This document shows positions 1 to 12,249 of a stretch of 64,000 nucleotides of DNA, one piece after another. The stretch lies in contig NC_090981.1 in NCBI RefSeq assembly GCF_040807025.1, forward strand, positions 46,873,817 through 46,937,816, given 5' to 3'. The notes under the pieces were generated by a model, which saw nothing but the letters and a program-made list of their open reading frames with translations, did not search any database and was not told the DNA's origin. The DNA is from Struthio camelus (Eukaryota > Chordata > Aves > Struthioniformes > Struthionidae). The position numbers and the translations under genes were made by a program. Positions within the stretch are counted from its first letter, which is position 1. Every line of letters starts with the position of its first letter.

Positions 1-3000
1 GCTCTTTCTCAGTTCATTTCCATATGCAGGAGATGTAGTAAATTTTAAGTGTGAAATGGTTCTCAGTAATTCATCACAGCTCACCAATCTTGCAAAGTAC
101 TGCTAGAAGCAGCTTCAGGTCCACCCCACTCTCCAAGGTAGTAAATTCAGACTGATCTGCTAATAACACCTGCCAGTCTGAAAAGCCTGAGGAGCAGGTA
201 AGTTCTTATACACTGCTCATTTGGGGTCATCTGGGCAGCAGATGCACGTGAAATCAATTTTATGGAATCAGCTAGGGTCAGGTTGTGCTAGTTTTAAGAC
301 AAGCCTGGGAAATCCACACAGACAAAGTTCTCCACGAAAAGCAAGCTAACTGAGTTGTACCCTTGTGTTTTGATTTTTATTTCAAGGTTTCACTAAAATT
401 TGTTTTTAGAACCTGCTTTCATTCCAAGTGTCACTCCTGCCTTCGAAAATTGAAGCACAGAACTTTGTCCATAACCATCTCATAAAGAACTTTACATATA
501 TACATAAATATATCTGATTTCTGTTTCATTTTGCACAGGGCTTTGGAGGTGGACGTAAAAAATATGGATCATTTACTTACCTTGTTTTGCCAGCTCATCT
601 GCCTCCTTGCTTATTATCCCGAGGCATGATGATAACTGGCGACATGCTTACTAAGTGTGCTTAAATTCCTGTGAAGAACAGCTTGTTGCTCAAGGCTTAC
701 AAATGCACAAAGAGGGGGAAAAGAAACTGAATTACTTTATACACATCATATCAGTGCACATTTATATGTAGCCTAAAACACAAAGAAATTATAAAAATGT
801 TTCAAATCTTCTAACTCAACTAATCTTCTTGGCCAGCAAGGCTTATGACATGCTTAATTCTGTGCATACTTAGGTCTCTCCTTGAGCTGGAACCAGAAGA
901 GGGATATATGCCATTAAATTCCTCTTTAGGCACTTATGTTCAGTCTAGACAGCACTCAAATTCACAATGCCATATCTGTAGGTTCCTAAAGTTGCTTGTC
1001 ACCTAAGCTTTGCCTAAGAAGCTGGCCTTAACGCTTTGCTTTGAACACATAGTTTGAGATTGCATCCCTGGCATGGATAGCTGGCCAACAGGAAAGTAAG
1101 GAAGCACAAAGCTAGTGAACTTTTTCTGAAGGCAGGTATAACATATTGCCCTTTCAACCAACTAATCGTTACCAAAGCATGGGCAAACATCATCTCTATC
1201 CACAACTGACTTATCATATTTAGAGTTCAAATAGAAATTAAATTATGCATTGGTAGGACTGGCTCACTTGACCAACTCTGATTTCTTATTACAAAAAAGC
1301 ATTTAGTTGAAGAGGTGCACAAAAAGACAGATAGTCTTGCAAGCTCTGCCAAACAAATGGGTCTTACTATTAATAAATAAAAGATAGGAGTTATGGAAAT
1401 TAATTTACCTACCGATAATTTTATCTCTTTGAAAGGCGGGATCTTGACAACTGCTAATAAATCTACTCATACCAGAGATCGTGTGTTTGATGGAAAGTTC
1501 AGAATAGAGAAGACAAGTGCTGCATTTCAAAAACTCAGTATGTAATGAAGGTTCAGTGTGATTTGCAAGAACTCCAAATTAAATATATGGAGAAGTGACA
1601 TTTTTAATGACTTTCCACACAGTGCAGTTCTGAAGAAGTAGAAGGCTGCTCAGTTTGTATTAGAGGAAGTTGCAGGGAAAATGCCTGTGCAGAATACTGC
1701 AAGACAACGGGTCATGTTGAACTCTTCATTAATTACTCAAAGCACAACCTCAACCAACTACAATCACCTTGATCACCAGGGGCAGGTTATCTGTGCCAAG
1801 GACACTGCTTCCTCATTAACGCTGGCCTGCTGCAAGCTGTACAGACGAATTCTCCATCTCATGAAAATGAGCAAAGGGTCTGTGCAAGACCAGTGCTGGC
1901 TGTACGTAAGGAGAAGCCAATTTTTGGCCTCTCCTAGCCTTACACTTCTCAGGACCTATTCTATCAGGTGTTGAGACCTTCTATTATCTATGGTTAGCAA
2001 GGTGTCATTAATATAGGAATATAATAATAGGTAGGAGTAATAGAAAGTTGAAAGGTGATAGGGGCACATACGGCGCAAACTTTACGAACGCTTAACTAGT
2101 GGATATGCATTCATTTGAAGAAATTTCAGTTAGGCTCACATGAGGCACTCCATAACACAAAAATGTCTGGAATTGCAGAACCCCTGGAAGATGAATGATT
2201 AGTGCCATTAGTTTGCTGTCTTATCCATTCAATGGTACAAGAAGAATAGTGATAATCTGGCTGAAGTGAGATGTAGTGAATTAAAACTAGACTCTTGCTA
2301 AGAGTAAATTTCATACAAAATACATGAATTGTACTTCACAAAGTTTCTTTAATACAGCATTATGAGTCCTATCAGACCATACATCACCACCGAACAGAGA
2401 GAAGGGGTGGTCACGGCAGGAAACAGGTGCACAGTAGCCTACAGAACAAACAAAAAAAAAAACCTCACTATCACACTGCGTAGTCCAGTATCCTATTAAT
2501 CTCACTTAGAGTAGAAATCTACTAGTGTGATCCCTGGCCCTTATGAAGTAAATTGCATTAAGATTGCCAGCTCTGTAAGTGATTTGGTCAAAATACTGTA
2601 AAATATCTGACCCAGAATTAAATGCAATAGCATTCCCAAGGAGGGGTATAAGCAATTATGATTACAAGAGAAACAGTAGAACTGCAGTCCCTTCAATAGC
2701 AGTATGAGGAAGCTGGCGGATAAAACCTGGCATTTTTAAAATGAGGAGGCTGTCAGGCCAAGTTTTGGCTTGCAACTGCAGCAGCTTAAGATCAGAATCG
2801 CTGGCAGACTACTCAGGCAGCATTAGCCCATGATGAAAGCATCATTTTCAATTCTCTTTCTGTTCAATTTCTTTCATCCTGTCTGAAAGCTTGTTTTTAA
2901 GGAATATATTCCAAAGCCTTGAACAAAGCTTCATGCATATTTACTAGGGAGTTATAAAATTACAACCCTCACAGCGTTATACTTTAGATTTTGGTCTTCA

Positions 3001-6000
3001 TAACCATAAGCTACTTCTGCTCTGCATTTCCAAACACTGAGGTTTTTCTAAACACTATTTCTATATCTTTAATTTTTAAAAGACTATAAACAGGAAGAAA
3101 AGGGGCTGGTATGTTTGTTATCAACTGAATAGAAGACAGCTGACTTTCACTAACAGGATTCACAAAAGATACAATTTGCGAAAGATAGAAAAATAAGCAG
3201 CTGAGGATCTAAGAAGTTAATACAGTAAAAATTCTCAATTCCTATGTCTGTAAAGCTTGATCTCTGAATCTATGTGAAGAATGGTGTTGTAAATGGGTTT
3301 AATGTCTTGTAGTTGAAAAATTCCTGGCTGTATCATATTAGATGTGTTTTTTTTTTTCTCTCCTCCTCAGCTAAGCTGGCTCATTCACAGACACCCTAGC
3401 CTTTGGATAGGAAATCTCAAGGGAAACTCAGGAGATGTAAATTCATTTATCTTTTGGTAATACTGAGGATTTAAGTGCACAACATTGAACCTGCTATTGT
3501 TCATTTGAGATAGACTTGAGGGTAAAGTATAAAAAGCTTAGAGAGCAACTAATTAAGAACTTGCTTTTGCACACTGCATCAACCCCGGGCTGAATGAAAA
3601 TTATTTTAAATTATTACATGGGTGGTTCATAGACCTAAGAGGATAACACAGGACTTCAAGAACAACAGTAGCCTGGTTGGAGACAACTATGCGACTACTC
3701 AGTCACTTTTGTTTATGGGTTGCCCTCAGAGCGCCCATGACATTTTGTGTAGCCAGGGAGTTATTAACTGCAGCGTTCCCGCAAATCTCCAAAGCGGCAA
3801 ACTCTCTTGGCTCATCAGCAGTCTCAGTGTAGAGTCAAGTAGACATGATGTTGTTCTGCAGTTGTTCATAGAGTCCCCTGGGCAGTGAGGCAGCACATAA
3901 GGTGCCTGGATTTCCAGAAAGGTCATGGCATGAGGATATGGGGCATGGTTTAGCAGTATTTAAGCAGATGAAACACATGGGAGACTTTTTCCCACTTTGC
4001 AATTTCTTACATTTCTCCTGCTGTTCCTACAACCACCACCTACTCCAACTGTGAGGTCTCACTCCTTCCCCTCCCCGCTGCCTCCTCCCTTGAAGTAGCT
4101 GGATAGTAACCAGGGATGTGTCATCCTGACTAATGTTTCCTCCCTTTTTCATTCCTCCTTCCCAACAGAACAAACCCTGAACTGGTTCCTGCCTCAGAGC
4201 ATGAAAGTGTTGGATCAGTTCTTGGAGAAGACTCTTGCCAAATACAACTGAAACATAATGAATCATTAGTAATAAAAAGACAGAATTCTAACAGGAATAT
4301 TAGGAATCAATAGTTCTGGTAAATGGTGAGAGAACCTTTAAGTACACTTTCTTCATCAGAGCTGAAATAGTGCTGAGAACTGTCAGAACTGATATATCTC
4401 CTCAGGTATAAAGTACAGATTAACTATCAGGTAAATTATACATTTTCTCAAGTTATACAATTTTCCACATATTAGCAACATTGATTGTATAATTACAATT
4501 ATAAAAAAAAACTTTCTAAACTATTTCTATCTAATCAGCCATCATAATATGGGGTCAGCCTAATTAATAATCACTTTAGATAACTTATACCAGGTCTGAT
4601 TCATATTCATGTTTTATAGTGGCAAACGTTCTGTGATCACTTCTGCTAATGCAAATGAACTCATGTCAGTAAAGGTTATTCAGTGACACATATTCCATTA
4701 TTTATACCCATAGCACATACTAGAATGGTTTGGGGAAACTGGTTCATAGCCACATGAAGGAAGGTCATGGGCTTTCTGAGGGCAACCCAGAGAACCAGGA
4801 ACAGCAGGACTGGCAGGAAAACTGCATGGTCGCATAGCTATCTACATCCAGGCTACCGCTGCTCAAGTCCTCTGTTTGCCCCTTAGGACTATGAACTATC
4901 CATGTAATAATTTAAAATTGTTGGCATGAACCTGTGAACAGTTGTGGCCCTCCACACCAGCTGAACTGACCCCACGTCACCCTTTCATAAACATGCAGCA
5001 GAGGACCGCAAGTACCCTGCAGTGAAGGCTGGATCAGAGGGTATTGACATACATGTGGAAAGAAGCCAGAGCTAAATTAGGAGCAACCATTGACTCAAAG
5101 AGTATACACAGCTGAGCACTGTGAGCACAGTCATTTGATTTTTTGCTCAGTATTCTGTTTCTGAAGCTTGCAGGAATTTTTTTTTCCTCGATCTACAGGC
5201 GCCCCCTCTTCCCTCACCCGCCCCGCCCCCCCAAAAAAAAAAAAAAAAACAACCACAAACTGTTGACCAGGGATATTTCATATCACTGAGGAATGAAACC
5301 AAACCAAAAATCTCACATCTTGACCTCACTTTGCCAGAAAAGAGACTATGTTAGCCACCCATGCCACGAAGGGGAATAAGCATGACACAAGCAACACTGG
5401 CTAAAAGTAAAAAAAAATTCAAGGGAAACTGAAAAAGCTCTTCACACATGCATGCACACATAAGGTAATGTAAATAGACTTATTGCCAGTACAAGATGCT
5501 CAGATATATATCTGTTCCAGTTAGCGCTTGCTTGAAGTTAGCTATAAAATGTGATCAAATCATGCTTAACTAAGTATAGAAGTCATTTTAATCCAGTTCT
5601 AACAACTGGAAACATGCTGATCACTACAAAACAAATGGCAGACTCATTAGCATATCTGAAAAAAGGTATACAAAATTAAGATTTGATCCTCAAAGCTGAA
5701 CAACAAACAAATGTTACTGCAGACATACCTTCCAATTTCACTGATTTTCCCAAGCACAGCCCGGAGTCACTGCTAATTTGGAGTCTAGCTGCAATGCTTA
5801 TAGTTGGCCATTTCAACTATCCTTGCTAATCCTGCTGAGACACTTGGGTAGAGAGTTCTTTTGTCTGTGAGCAATGAAGGGTCAAGAAATGCTAAACCTC
5901 TGAACCAAAAGTCTGATCCAGAGTCTGCTACCAACGCAACAGCAGCCAGAAATTCAGAATAATAGAGATTAGAGCTCTAATGTCCTATTCATTCATCTCA

Positions 6001-7599
6001 ACTAATTCCCCTAAAAACGCCAGACTGATCCTTTCAACAGCCTTCCCAGCACTTTGCACAATTCACTGTTACTATTTTTTATTGATGCTGCTTCTTCCTT
6101 CACCTTCAGGGTCAGAAACACACTGAGGAGAAATGGCTTGGAACAGTAAAACCTGTTCATGTCTTTATCTACAGAGAACTATCTGCTCTCTCTTATCATC
6201 ATAATCTCAGTTTATCAGAAAAGTGGACAGTGAAAGGACAAGGGATTGTCTAGTAACTTTTTAATCTTTTAAAATGATTGCTGTTTACATTTCTGAGCTG
6301 AACAAAAAATTCAGAAAGTTCTTTTGAGAGCAGAACTTGATTTTTTCTATGCTGATGCCTTCTATCCTTTAAGCTAGCCACTTTGAAAGAGATGAGGCCT
6401 AATTACTTCAGATACTTCCAATCTTTCTCTATTTTCTTCAGGGTTGTGGTTTAAACATTTAATCTTGTTTTCAAGCTTTTAATAATTCTGTCAGGATGTA
6501 TTTATTTTATACTAAAAATAGGACAGATAGCAGCAGAAATGTACCTTCAAAATGAAGGAGCTGAAAGCACTTAATAAATGCATTATTTGAACAATACAAA
6601 CATATAGAATTTACAGAAGACCAAACTGAATGGTGGCTCTTAAAGTGGACATCATAATATTAAGAAAAGCCTTGTGGGAAATTTCTCGTTTTGATCTGAG
6701 TCATTCCTCATAAACCCAGAGGACACAGTTCTCAGTGTAATTTTACATTTCAAAAAAGTCTTCTCAAAGGTCAACAAAATACTTGAAATCCCTAAAGAAT
6801 GCACATGCTTGATTTCTGAGAGTAAAGAAATTAAAATTGGTATCTGGAGACACGGTAAAGAACCACCATTTCTGGAGCTGAAATAGAGGATCAATTAAAC
6901 CCACAAACTGCTGAATGCAAAGGTGTTACTAGTTTCACATTAACACCACCAAAATCACTCACCTCTAGCAGGAGTTCCTGATAAGCGCTCTCCAAAGTCA
7001 AGAATATAAAGAAACGTGAGCTGGTATTTTCCAAGTTGCGAATAAGTTCTTTAAGAAAGACGTAAGCTTCAGATGTGTTGAATGTTGGATGCGTGTGGAA
7101 AAAGCACTAATCTGGGCAGCAGGTAACTTCCTGCTATCAAACTATTTTGGGAGCAAAAGGCGGGAGGAGGAGGAGAAAGATAGGGAGAGTGAGTCCTGAA
7201 AAAAGGAATGAGGCAAATTCAGCCTCAAAACGGAAATAGCCTTCGAGAAGTTAGGAGCATGGTCTGTATCAGAAGAGAACAGGAAACGTCACACTGTAAG
7301 CAGCACGTCTCCTTGCATGTACCCAGCGCACTGGCCTCCCAGTCCCCTCAGAGCACCAGCAAAATTCTGTGTGATAACAGCAGAGCAGGAAAAGTCATGT
7401 TTTGTCTGCAATTTTTTTTTTTCCTAAGCAGTACAAGTTATCCGGTAAAACAGTAAAGTGTGAACTAGAAAAACACACAGTGAAAGTCAGGGAAGTCTCT
7501 ACAGGGGAGGGGGGGAAAAAAAAGGAAAAAAAAAAAAACTGAGCAAAACTTACGTTAGCACTTCCTTCACTCCAAACGTATCCTACCAGTTCAGCTACA

Positions 7600-8260
7600 C
7601 TGGAGGAAAAGGGATGGGGATTAGATCAGAGATCTCACTTTGCCCCACTGGTCTCACGCCCAAAGGGGAAGAAGCACTGTGAGCCAGACGTGGGCCAGCC
7701 AGCAACGCGGCGGACCAGGACAAAGGACGACCGGTTGTTGAGAGCTGCTGAGCAAGCTTCATCGGCAGCTCCGGCTGAGCACTGCCTCCCAGGCGCAGTT
7801 TCGGCACCAGAGGCGCTGCCTGCCCCGCTGCCCAGCGCAGCCCCTGGGTAGAGAGCAGTCAGTCCGGGACATCAGCTATCTCAGACACCCAAAGCAGGAA
7901 AGTCTCCCCAGGTTTGGGACTGCAGTCATAAGCCTCACTTCGGAGAGGAGGATTTAGAAGGAGCACCCAAGGCCGTTCATCACACACTCGGGGCACGAAG
8001 ACTGGTGCCTTCCCACCCCATCCCTTGTACCAACCAGCACGGCTGCAGGAGCAAAGCTGGGCTAAAACCCCCAAAATCACAAACTAAAACAGCTTTCAGC
8101 TGGACTAGGCTGACAATACGGAGGCATAAATAGCAAGGCAAGACCAGCCTGGCTCTTTCTGTGCTTCCCAGTCTGTTACCTCGCGGAGCGCATTTCCACC
8201 CTCACACCCTCGACCACCAGCCTCCACACACAGCTCCCTCTCGCCCACCTCCCTCTCCAG
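7600..8260. other. GC-rich patch, weak CpG content
   Basis: Local GC enrichment with scattered CGs (for example CAACGCGGCGGACC near 7701) and a purine-rich GGAGGAGGAGG lead-in near 7160. Frames on the minus strand (7595-8533) are longer than average because of the composition. It might be a weak promoter, an old exonic remnant or simply a compositional fluctuation. Confidence 0.35.
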
Positions 8261-9704
8261 CCTAACAAAGTCAAAGCATTTGCAAGGAGGTGCCACCATC
8301 TGCAGGACTAATTTCTGAACATCTAGATTTAGTTTGGCAGTCTCATACCTACCAGCTCGCTGCCAACTGCAAACCAGAATGGATTTGCCAAAGCGTGACC
8401 ATATCTCAGCCCAAATTAATACAGTGTGAATCTTTACATACAAAATTCCTCCTCTGGCCTGTACAGTTCTTGTTTCTAAAATCTCTCTCATGTGGTAGTC
8501 TGACGTCAAATAAACCAGACACTGGAAAAGCATTTGATCTCTAACAATTTTTGTACCTTTGACTTATAGAATATTATTTTTAAAAGTGACAACGAAAATA
8601 TTTCCAGCAACCGGCTAAAATATTTCTTGCTCTGGCTCTAAGGAGCACAGTACCAATTCAGGCCTGATTTCTGGCAGCTTTAAAAGCTCCAAAGTATCAG
8701 TCGGTACGAGAAAGCATTGTAAGGAGATAAAATCTAATCAAGGCAAAAGCATTATGGAGAGTAGTAGTAACTGTGAATGGAAGTTATCCTACCTTACAGG
8801 AAAAGAGGCTGTGAAAGTGGTTCCTGTTTTAGAAAAGAATATGAGAGAATGCACTTGTGCATCCTTTGTGGCTTCCCTTGAAAAGTTTGGTTTTAAATCC
8901 TGAATCTGCTGACCTAAACCGGTCTGTTAAAGAAACAGAAAGGTCCTTCACTTAGCTTTCATGTTTCAGAAAAGCACAATATTTTATGTAATGAGTTTAA
9001 ATGGTTTAGGGAACACAATCTGATAAACATCCCAAAGTTTGGATGCTTATGTAAAATTCATCAGACCCGTGCTGGCTTGCAAGATGGGATTGAAATTTCA
9101 CCCAAATTTGCTCTGAGGAAAATTTTTTTCTGTCTTGATTCCAACAATTCTGTTTCTGCATTTTCCTACACTACATTAACTGGGCATAAGATTGATTTTT
9201 TTTTTTAATTTTCATTTTAATACCCTTTCCACATATTTTATCAGCCCATCTAAATGCTTGCTCAGCATGTCAAAAAACAAACAAACAAACAGCTAATTCT
9301 GGTTCCATCAGACGTTATATTAGCTTCTGAAATTTAGCAATCCCTGAAAAGAAATATTCTTGTCAAATTGACGTTTTTCTGACCCTTTCAAGGCACCTCA
9401 TCGGCACTAACTAACCTCAAATATGATTTAGCCTATGCAAGCACAATTGCCATTCACAAGACACTGCAAACTAAGAAAAGGACTTTCCTGAGGTCCAATA
9501 AAAAAAATTAAGCTCAAGATCCCCTTTCTGAAAACTCTCTGCCTCCTATTCTAACCTGCATAACATAAAAACATCAGCGTAAGATGAAGGCAACAACTCT
9601 GGTTTAGACATCTGCAGAACTATCTCCTGCAAATCACTGCAATACTATAAAATTAGAAGTGGGCATAATAAGTAATTCAGGGACAGCTACGAACCTCCCA
9701 CTCG

Positions 9705-9730
9705 ATATATACACACACACACACACACAC
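9705..9730. repeat. (AC)n microsatellite
   Basis: TATAT followed by ten AC units (9711-9730). Confidence 0.9.
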
Positions 9731-9998
9731 TCCAACTATTACAGAAAAATTGCAAACGGTAAGAAGTCTGAAGTGTTTACTGTTTTTTTTTTTTATTTTT
9801 ATTTTTAAAGGATTGACTCTTGCCATGAATCATCCTATCAGCTGCTTCTAGAGAAGCACCACAACCTCCAAACCCTCAAAAATTCTCCTGCTTATCCTTT
9901 CTTAAAAAGTATATTAAAACACTGACCGAAATAAATAACTGGTGACAACCTTCACTATCTTATGCAGAATATTTCAATCGACAGCTAATTTGGGTTTT

Positions 9999-10048
9999 TG
10001 TTTCAAAAAGGACATGTCAGGCGACATGTTGTTTCAAAAAGGACATGT
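9999..10048. repeat. Two-copy 19-bp direct repeat
   Basis: TGTTTCAAAAAGGACATGT occurs identically at 9999-10017 and 10030-10048, a 31-bp period. The junction also forms an inverted repeat ACATGTC-AGGC-GACATGT. It looks like a recent local duplication. Confidence 0.9.
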
Positions 10049-12188
10049 TTCTCTTGACTTTGTTGACAAGCTAACTCTTCTTCAACTGCAGCCTTTACAA
10101 CAAAGCGTTGCGTGAACTTTATATCTTCACTGGCATTCCCTATGAAGTTTTGTTCTCTGTCATCACTGCACAGTTCTCTGTAATGCTATCCTTTTATTTC
10201 TAAAAGCCTATCAAGAAAATGCGTTACTACTTCTGAAAGCCAGCTTTTGTTCACTGAAGGGGATGAAAACTCTCCCAGTGTGTCCCATCCATGTTATCAG
10301 CCCTGCCATTTGTACAGAAAACATTTCTCCCCTTTTCACAACAAAAAGCCTTGCAAAGAAGGTGATTCAAGGCAAAGGAAACAGAAAACAAAAAGATAAA
10401 ATGAGCCGAAGCAGTCAATGAAAACGTAGCGAAGTTGTCATGGAAGTCTCCCTATACTACTGGAACTTGGTTTTGAGCCTTGTACCTGGCTCAGTAGTAG
10501 AATACATTTAAGTGTATTCAGCAGTACCTGCTGTTATTATATAGTGACCTTAGAATAGCACAAGTTTCAGAGGTGCTGCCACCAATAAATCCTAGTTTCT
10601 GCAGGATAAGAGCTGCAGATCAACCCAAAAGTTGCCGGGGTTGTTCTGAAGTTTGGTACGATACAGAACAGCGCTTTGCAACTCTCACGTAGTGAAGCAA
10701 AACTGCAGAGCACGAGAATTGCTTGGAACAAGCTGATGATCAATATCCCGTTATTGGCCAGAGTCTGCAGGCCTAATCTTCAGCTTCAGGCCTGGCAGAT
10801 ACAAACGCCTATGCAGGTGACAACAATGGAAGATTTGCAGTTAGCAAATTCAACGTTCAGCGTTAACTGAGAATGAAAAACAGCACGCACAGATTTGAGG
10901 GCCAGACCGTGAAGCAGTGGAATCAACTCCCATTATCAACAGGGGCTGAAGCTACTTGGCTCCATCCTTCAATTCGGAGAGTTCACGAGCCATAGGGAAA
11001 CCTGAGAGAATGGTTTAAACAGCTTCAGAAGAGACATCGCCAATAGCAAATGATAAAGGCTAGTTCAGCTCATCATAAGTTTTCCAATGTGCAAACAAGT
11101 AGTTCATGTTCCCGAAACATAAAATTCTGTTCCCCCGTGGAGCCAAGATATCTGCATCTACACTGCTGTATAGATAACGCAGAGAAACTCCTACTTCAGG
11201 ATGTGATTCATCTGACTTTTTTCAGACTGTCTCTTTCCAGGGACCTAAGGCGATCAAACTCAGTTGTTACACATCTGCTCTGGAGGTATCTATATTTAGG
11301 TAAGACTCATCTCACTCTCATGTCTGTGTTAAGAATTATGTAATCTTCCAGGTTTGACATATATGGAAACTACTTACGTATTTCAGAAAGATGAACAGTT
11401 GTGGCCTCAGGGCCACTGCCAAAAAACAGTTAAAATAAAACAGCTCTTGGTTGAGTATTGCATATAGTTAAGCTTGTGATGGAAAAAATATTATGCAAAG
11501 TAAAACTGTTTTCAGACACGCCACATACTGATTTTAAAGCTGTACCAATACACAAATTGTCCCAGGTTTCTGAATAATGACTTTCTGAAAATGCAAAGCA
11601 ATTCATTCAGTCTTCATTGCGACAACCTTCTCCTCTCCTCAAGCCATTTTGAATTTCTAAGCGCATAGAAGAAGAAAAAAAAAGCCCACTCTGGTCTACA
11701 ATGTTTTGCCTAATAAACTCCATCTCTTTGCGATATCCGTGACAGCAGTGGACTTAAACCTAGCCTTTATCAATAAACTGGATAAAGTAGATCTCTCCTG
11801 AACACTGCCAAGCTTCAAAAACGCACATCCTATCCCACAGGATACTATTTTTTATTTTCATGTTATTACTTTTAAGAATACTTCTCAGAAAGCCCATGCA
11901 GATAGCTGGAGAAAAGCTTAGTTCGCACTACCTGATGCTTTTTCTGATACAAATCTTTTCCCCAGAGAAACAGATCTGCTACTTTTACTCATCCATAGCC
12001 CTCATATTTATTTTAAACATACCACCATGCACCTTGTTCTCATCCTACTTGTTGCCTCACTGATGTTCAGAGGACTGACATTTGCAAACACTCCAGTAAA
12101 TGCATTGCTGAAACCTTTTTTGAAAAACTTAGAGTCATGTTTTCATTGTGTGCTAAACCATCTCATACCACTACAGGCACTACAGAAG

Positions 12189-12249
12189 TAACTTGTATAT
12201 TGCTTGTATATTGCTTTTACAGCCAGTAACTTGTATATTGCTTTTACAA
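12189..12249. repeat. TTGTATATTGCTT short tandem repeats
   Basis: Three copies of TTGTATATTGCTT, two of them followed by TTACA. It is a local slippage or duplication array with no coding content. Confidence 0.8.

Noticed and set aside
8105..8533. 142-codon minus-strand frame in the GC-rich patch
   Set aside because: No recognisable domain, overlapped by a frame on the other strand, and low stop density explained by local composition.
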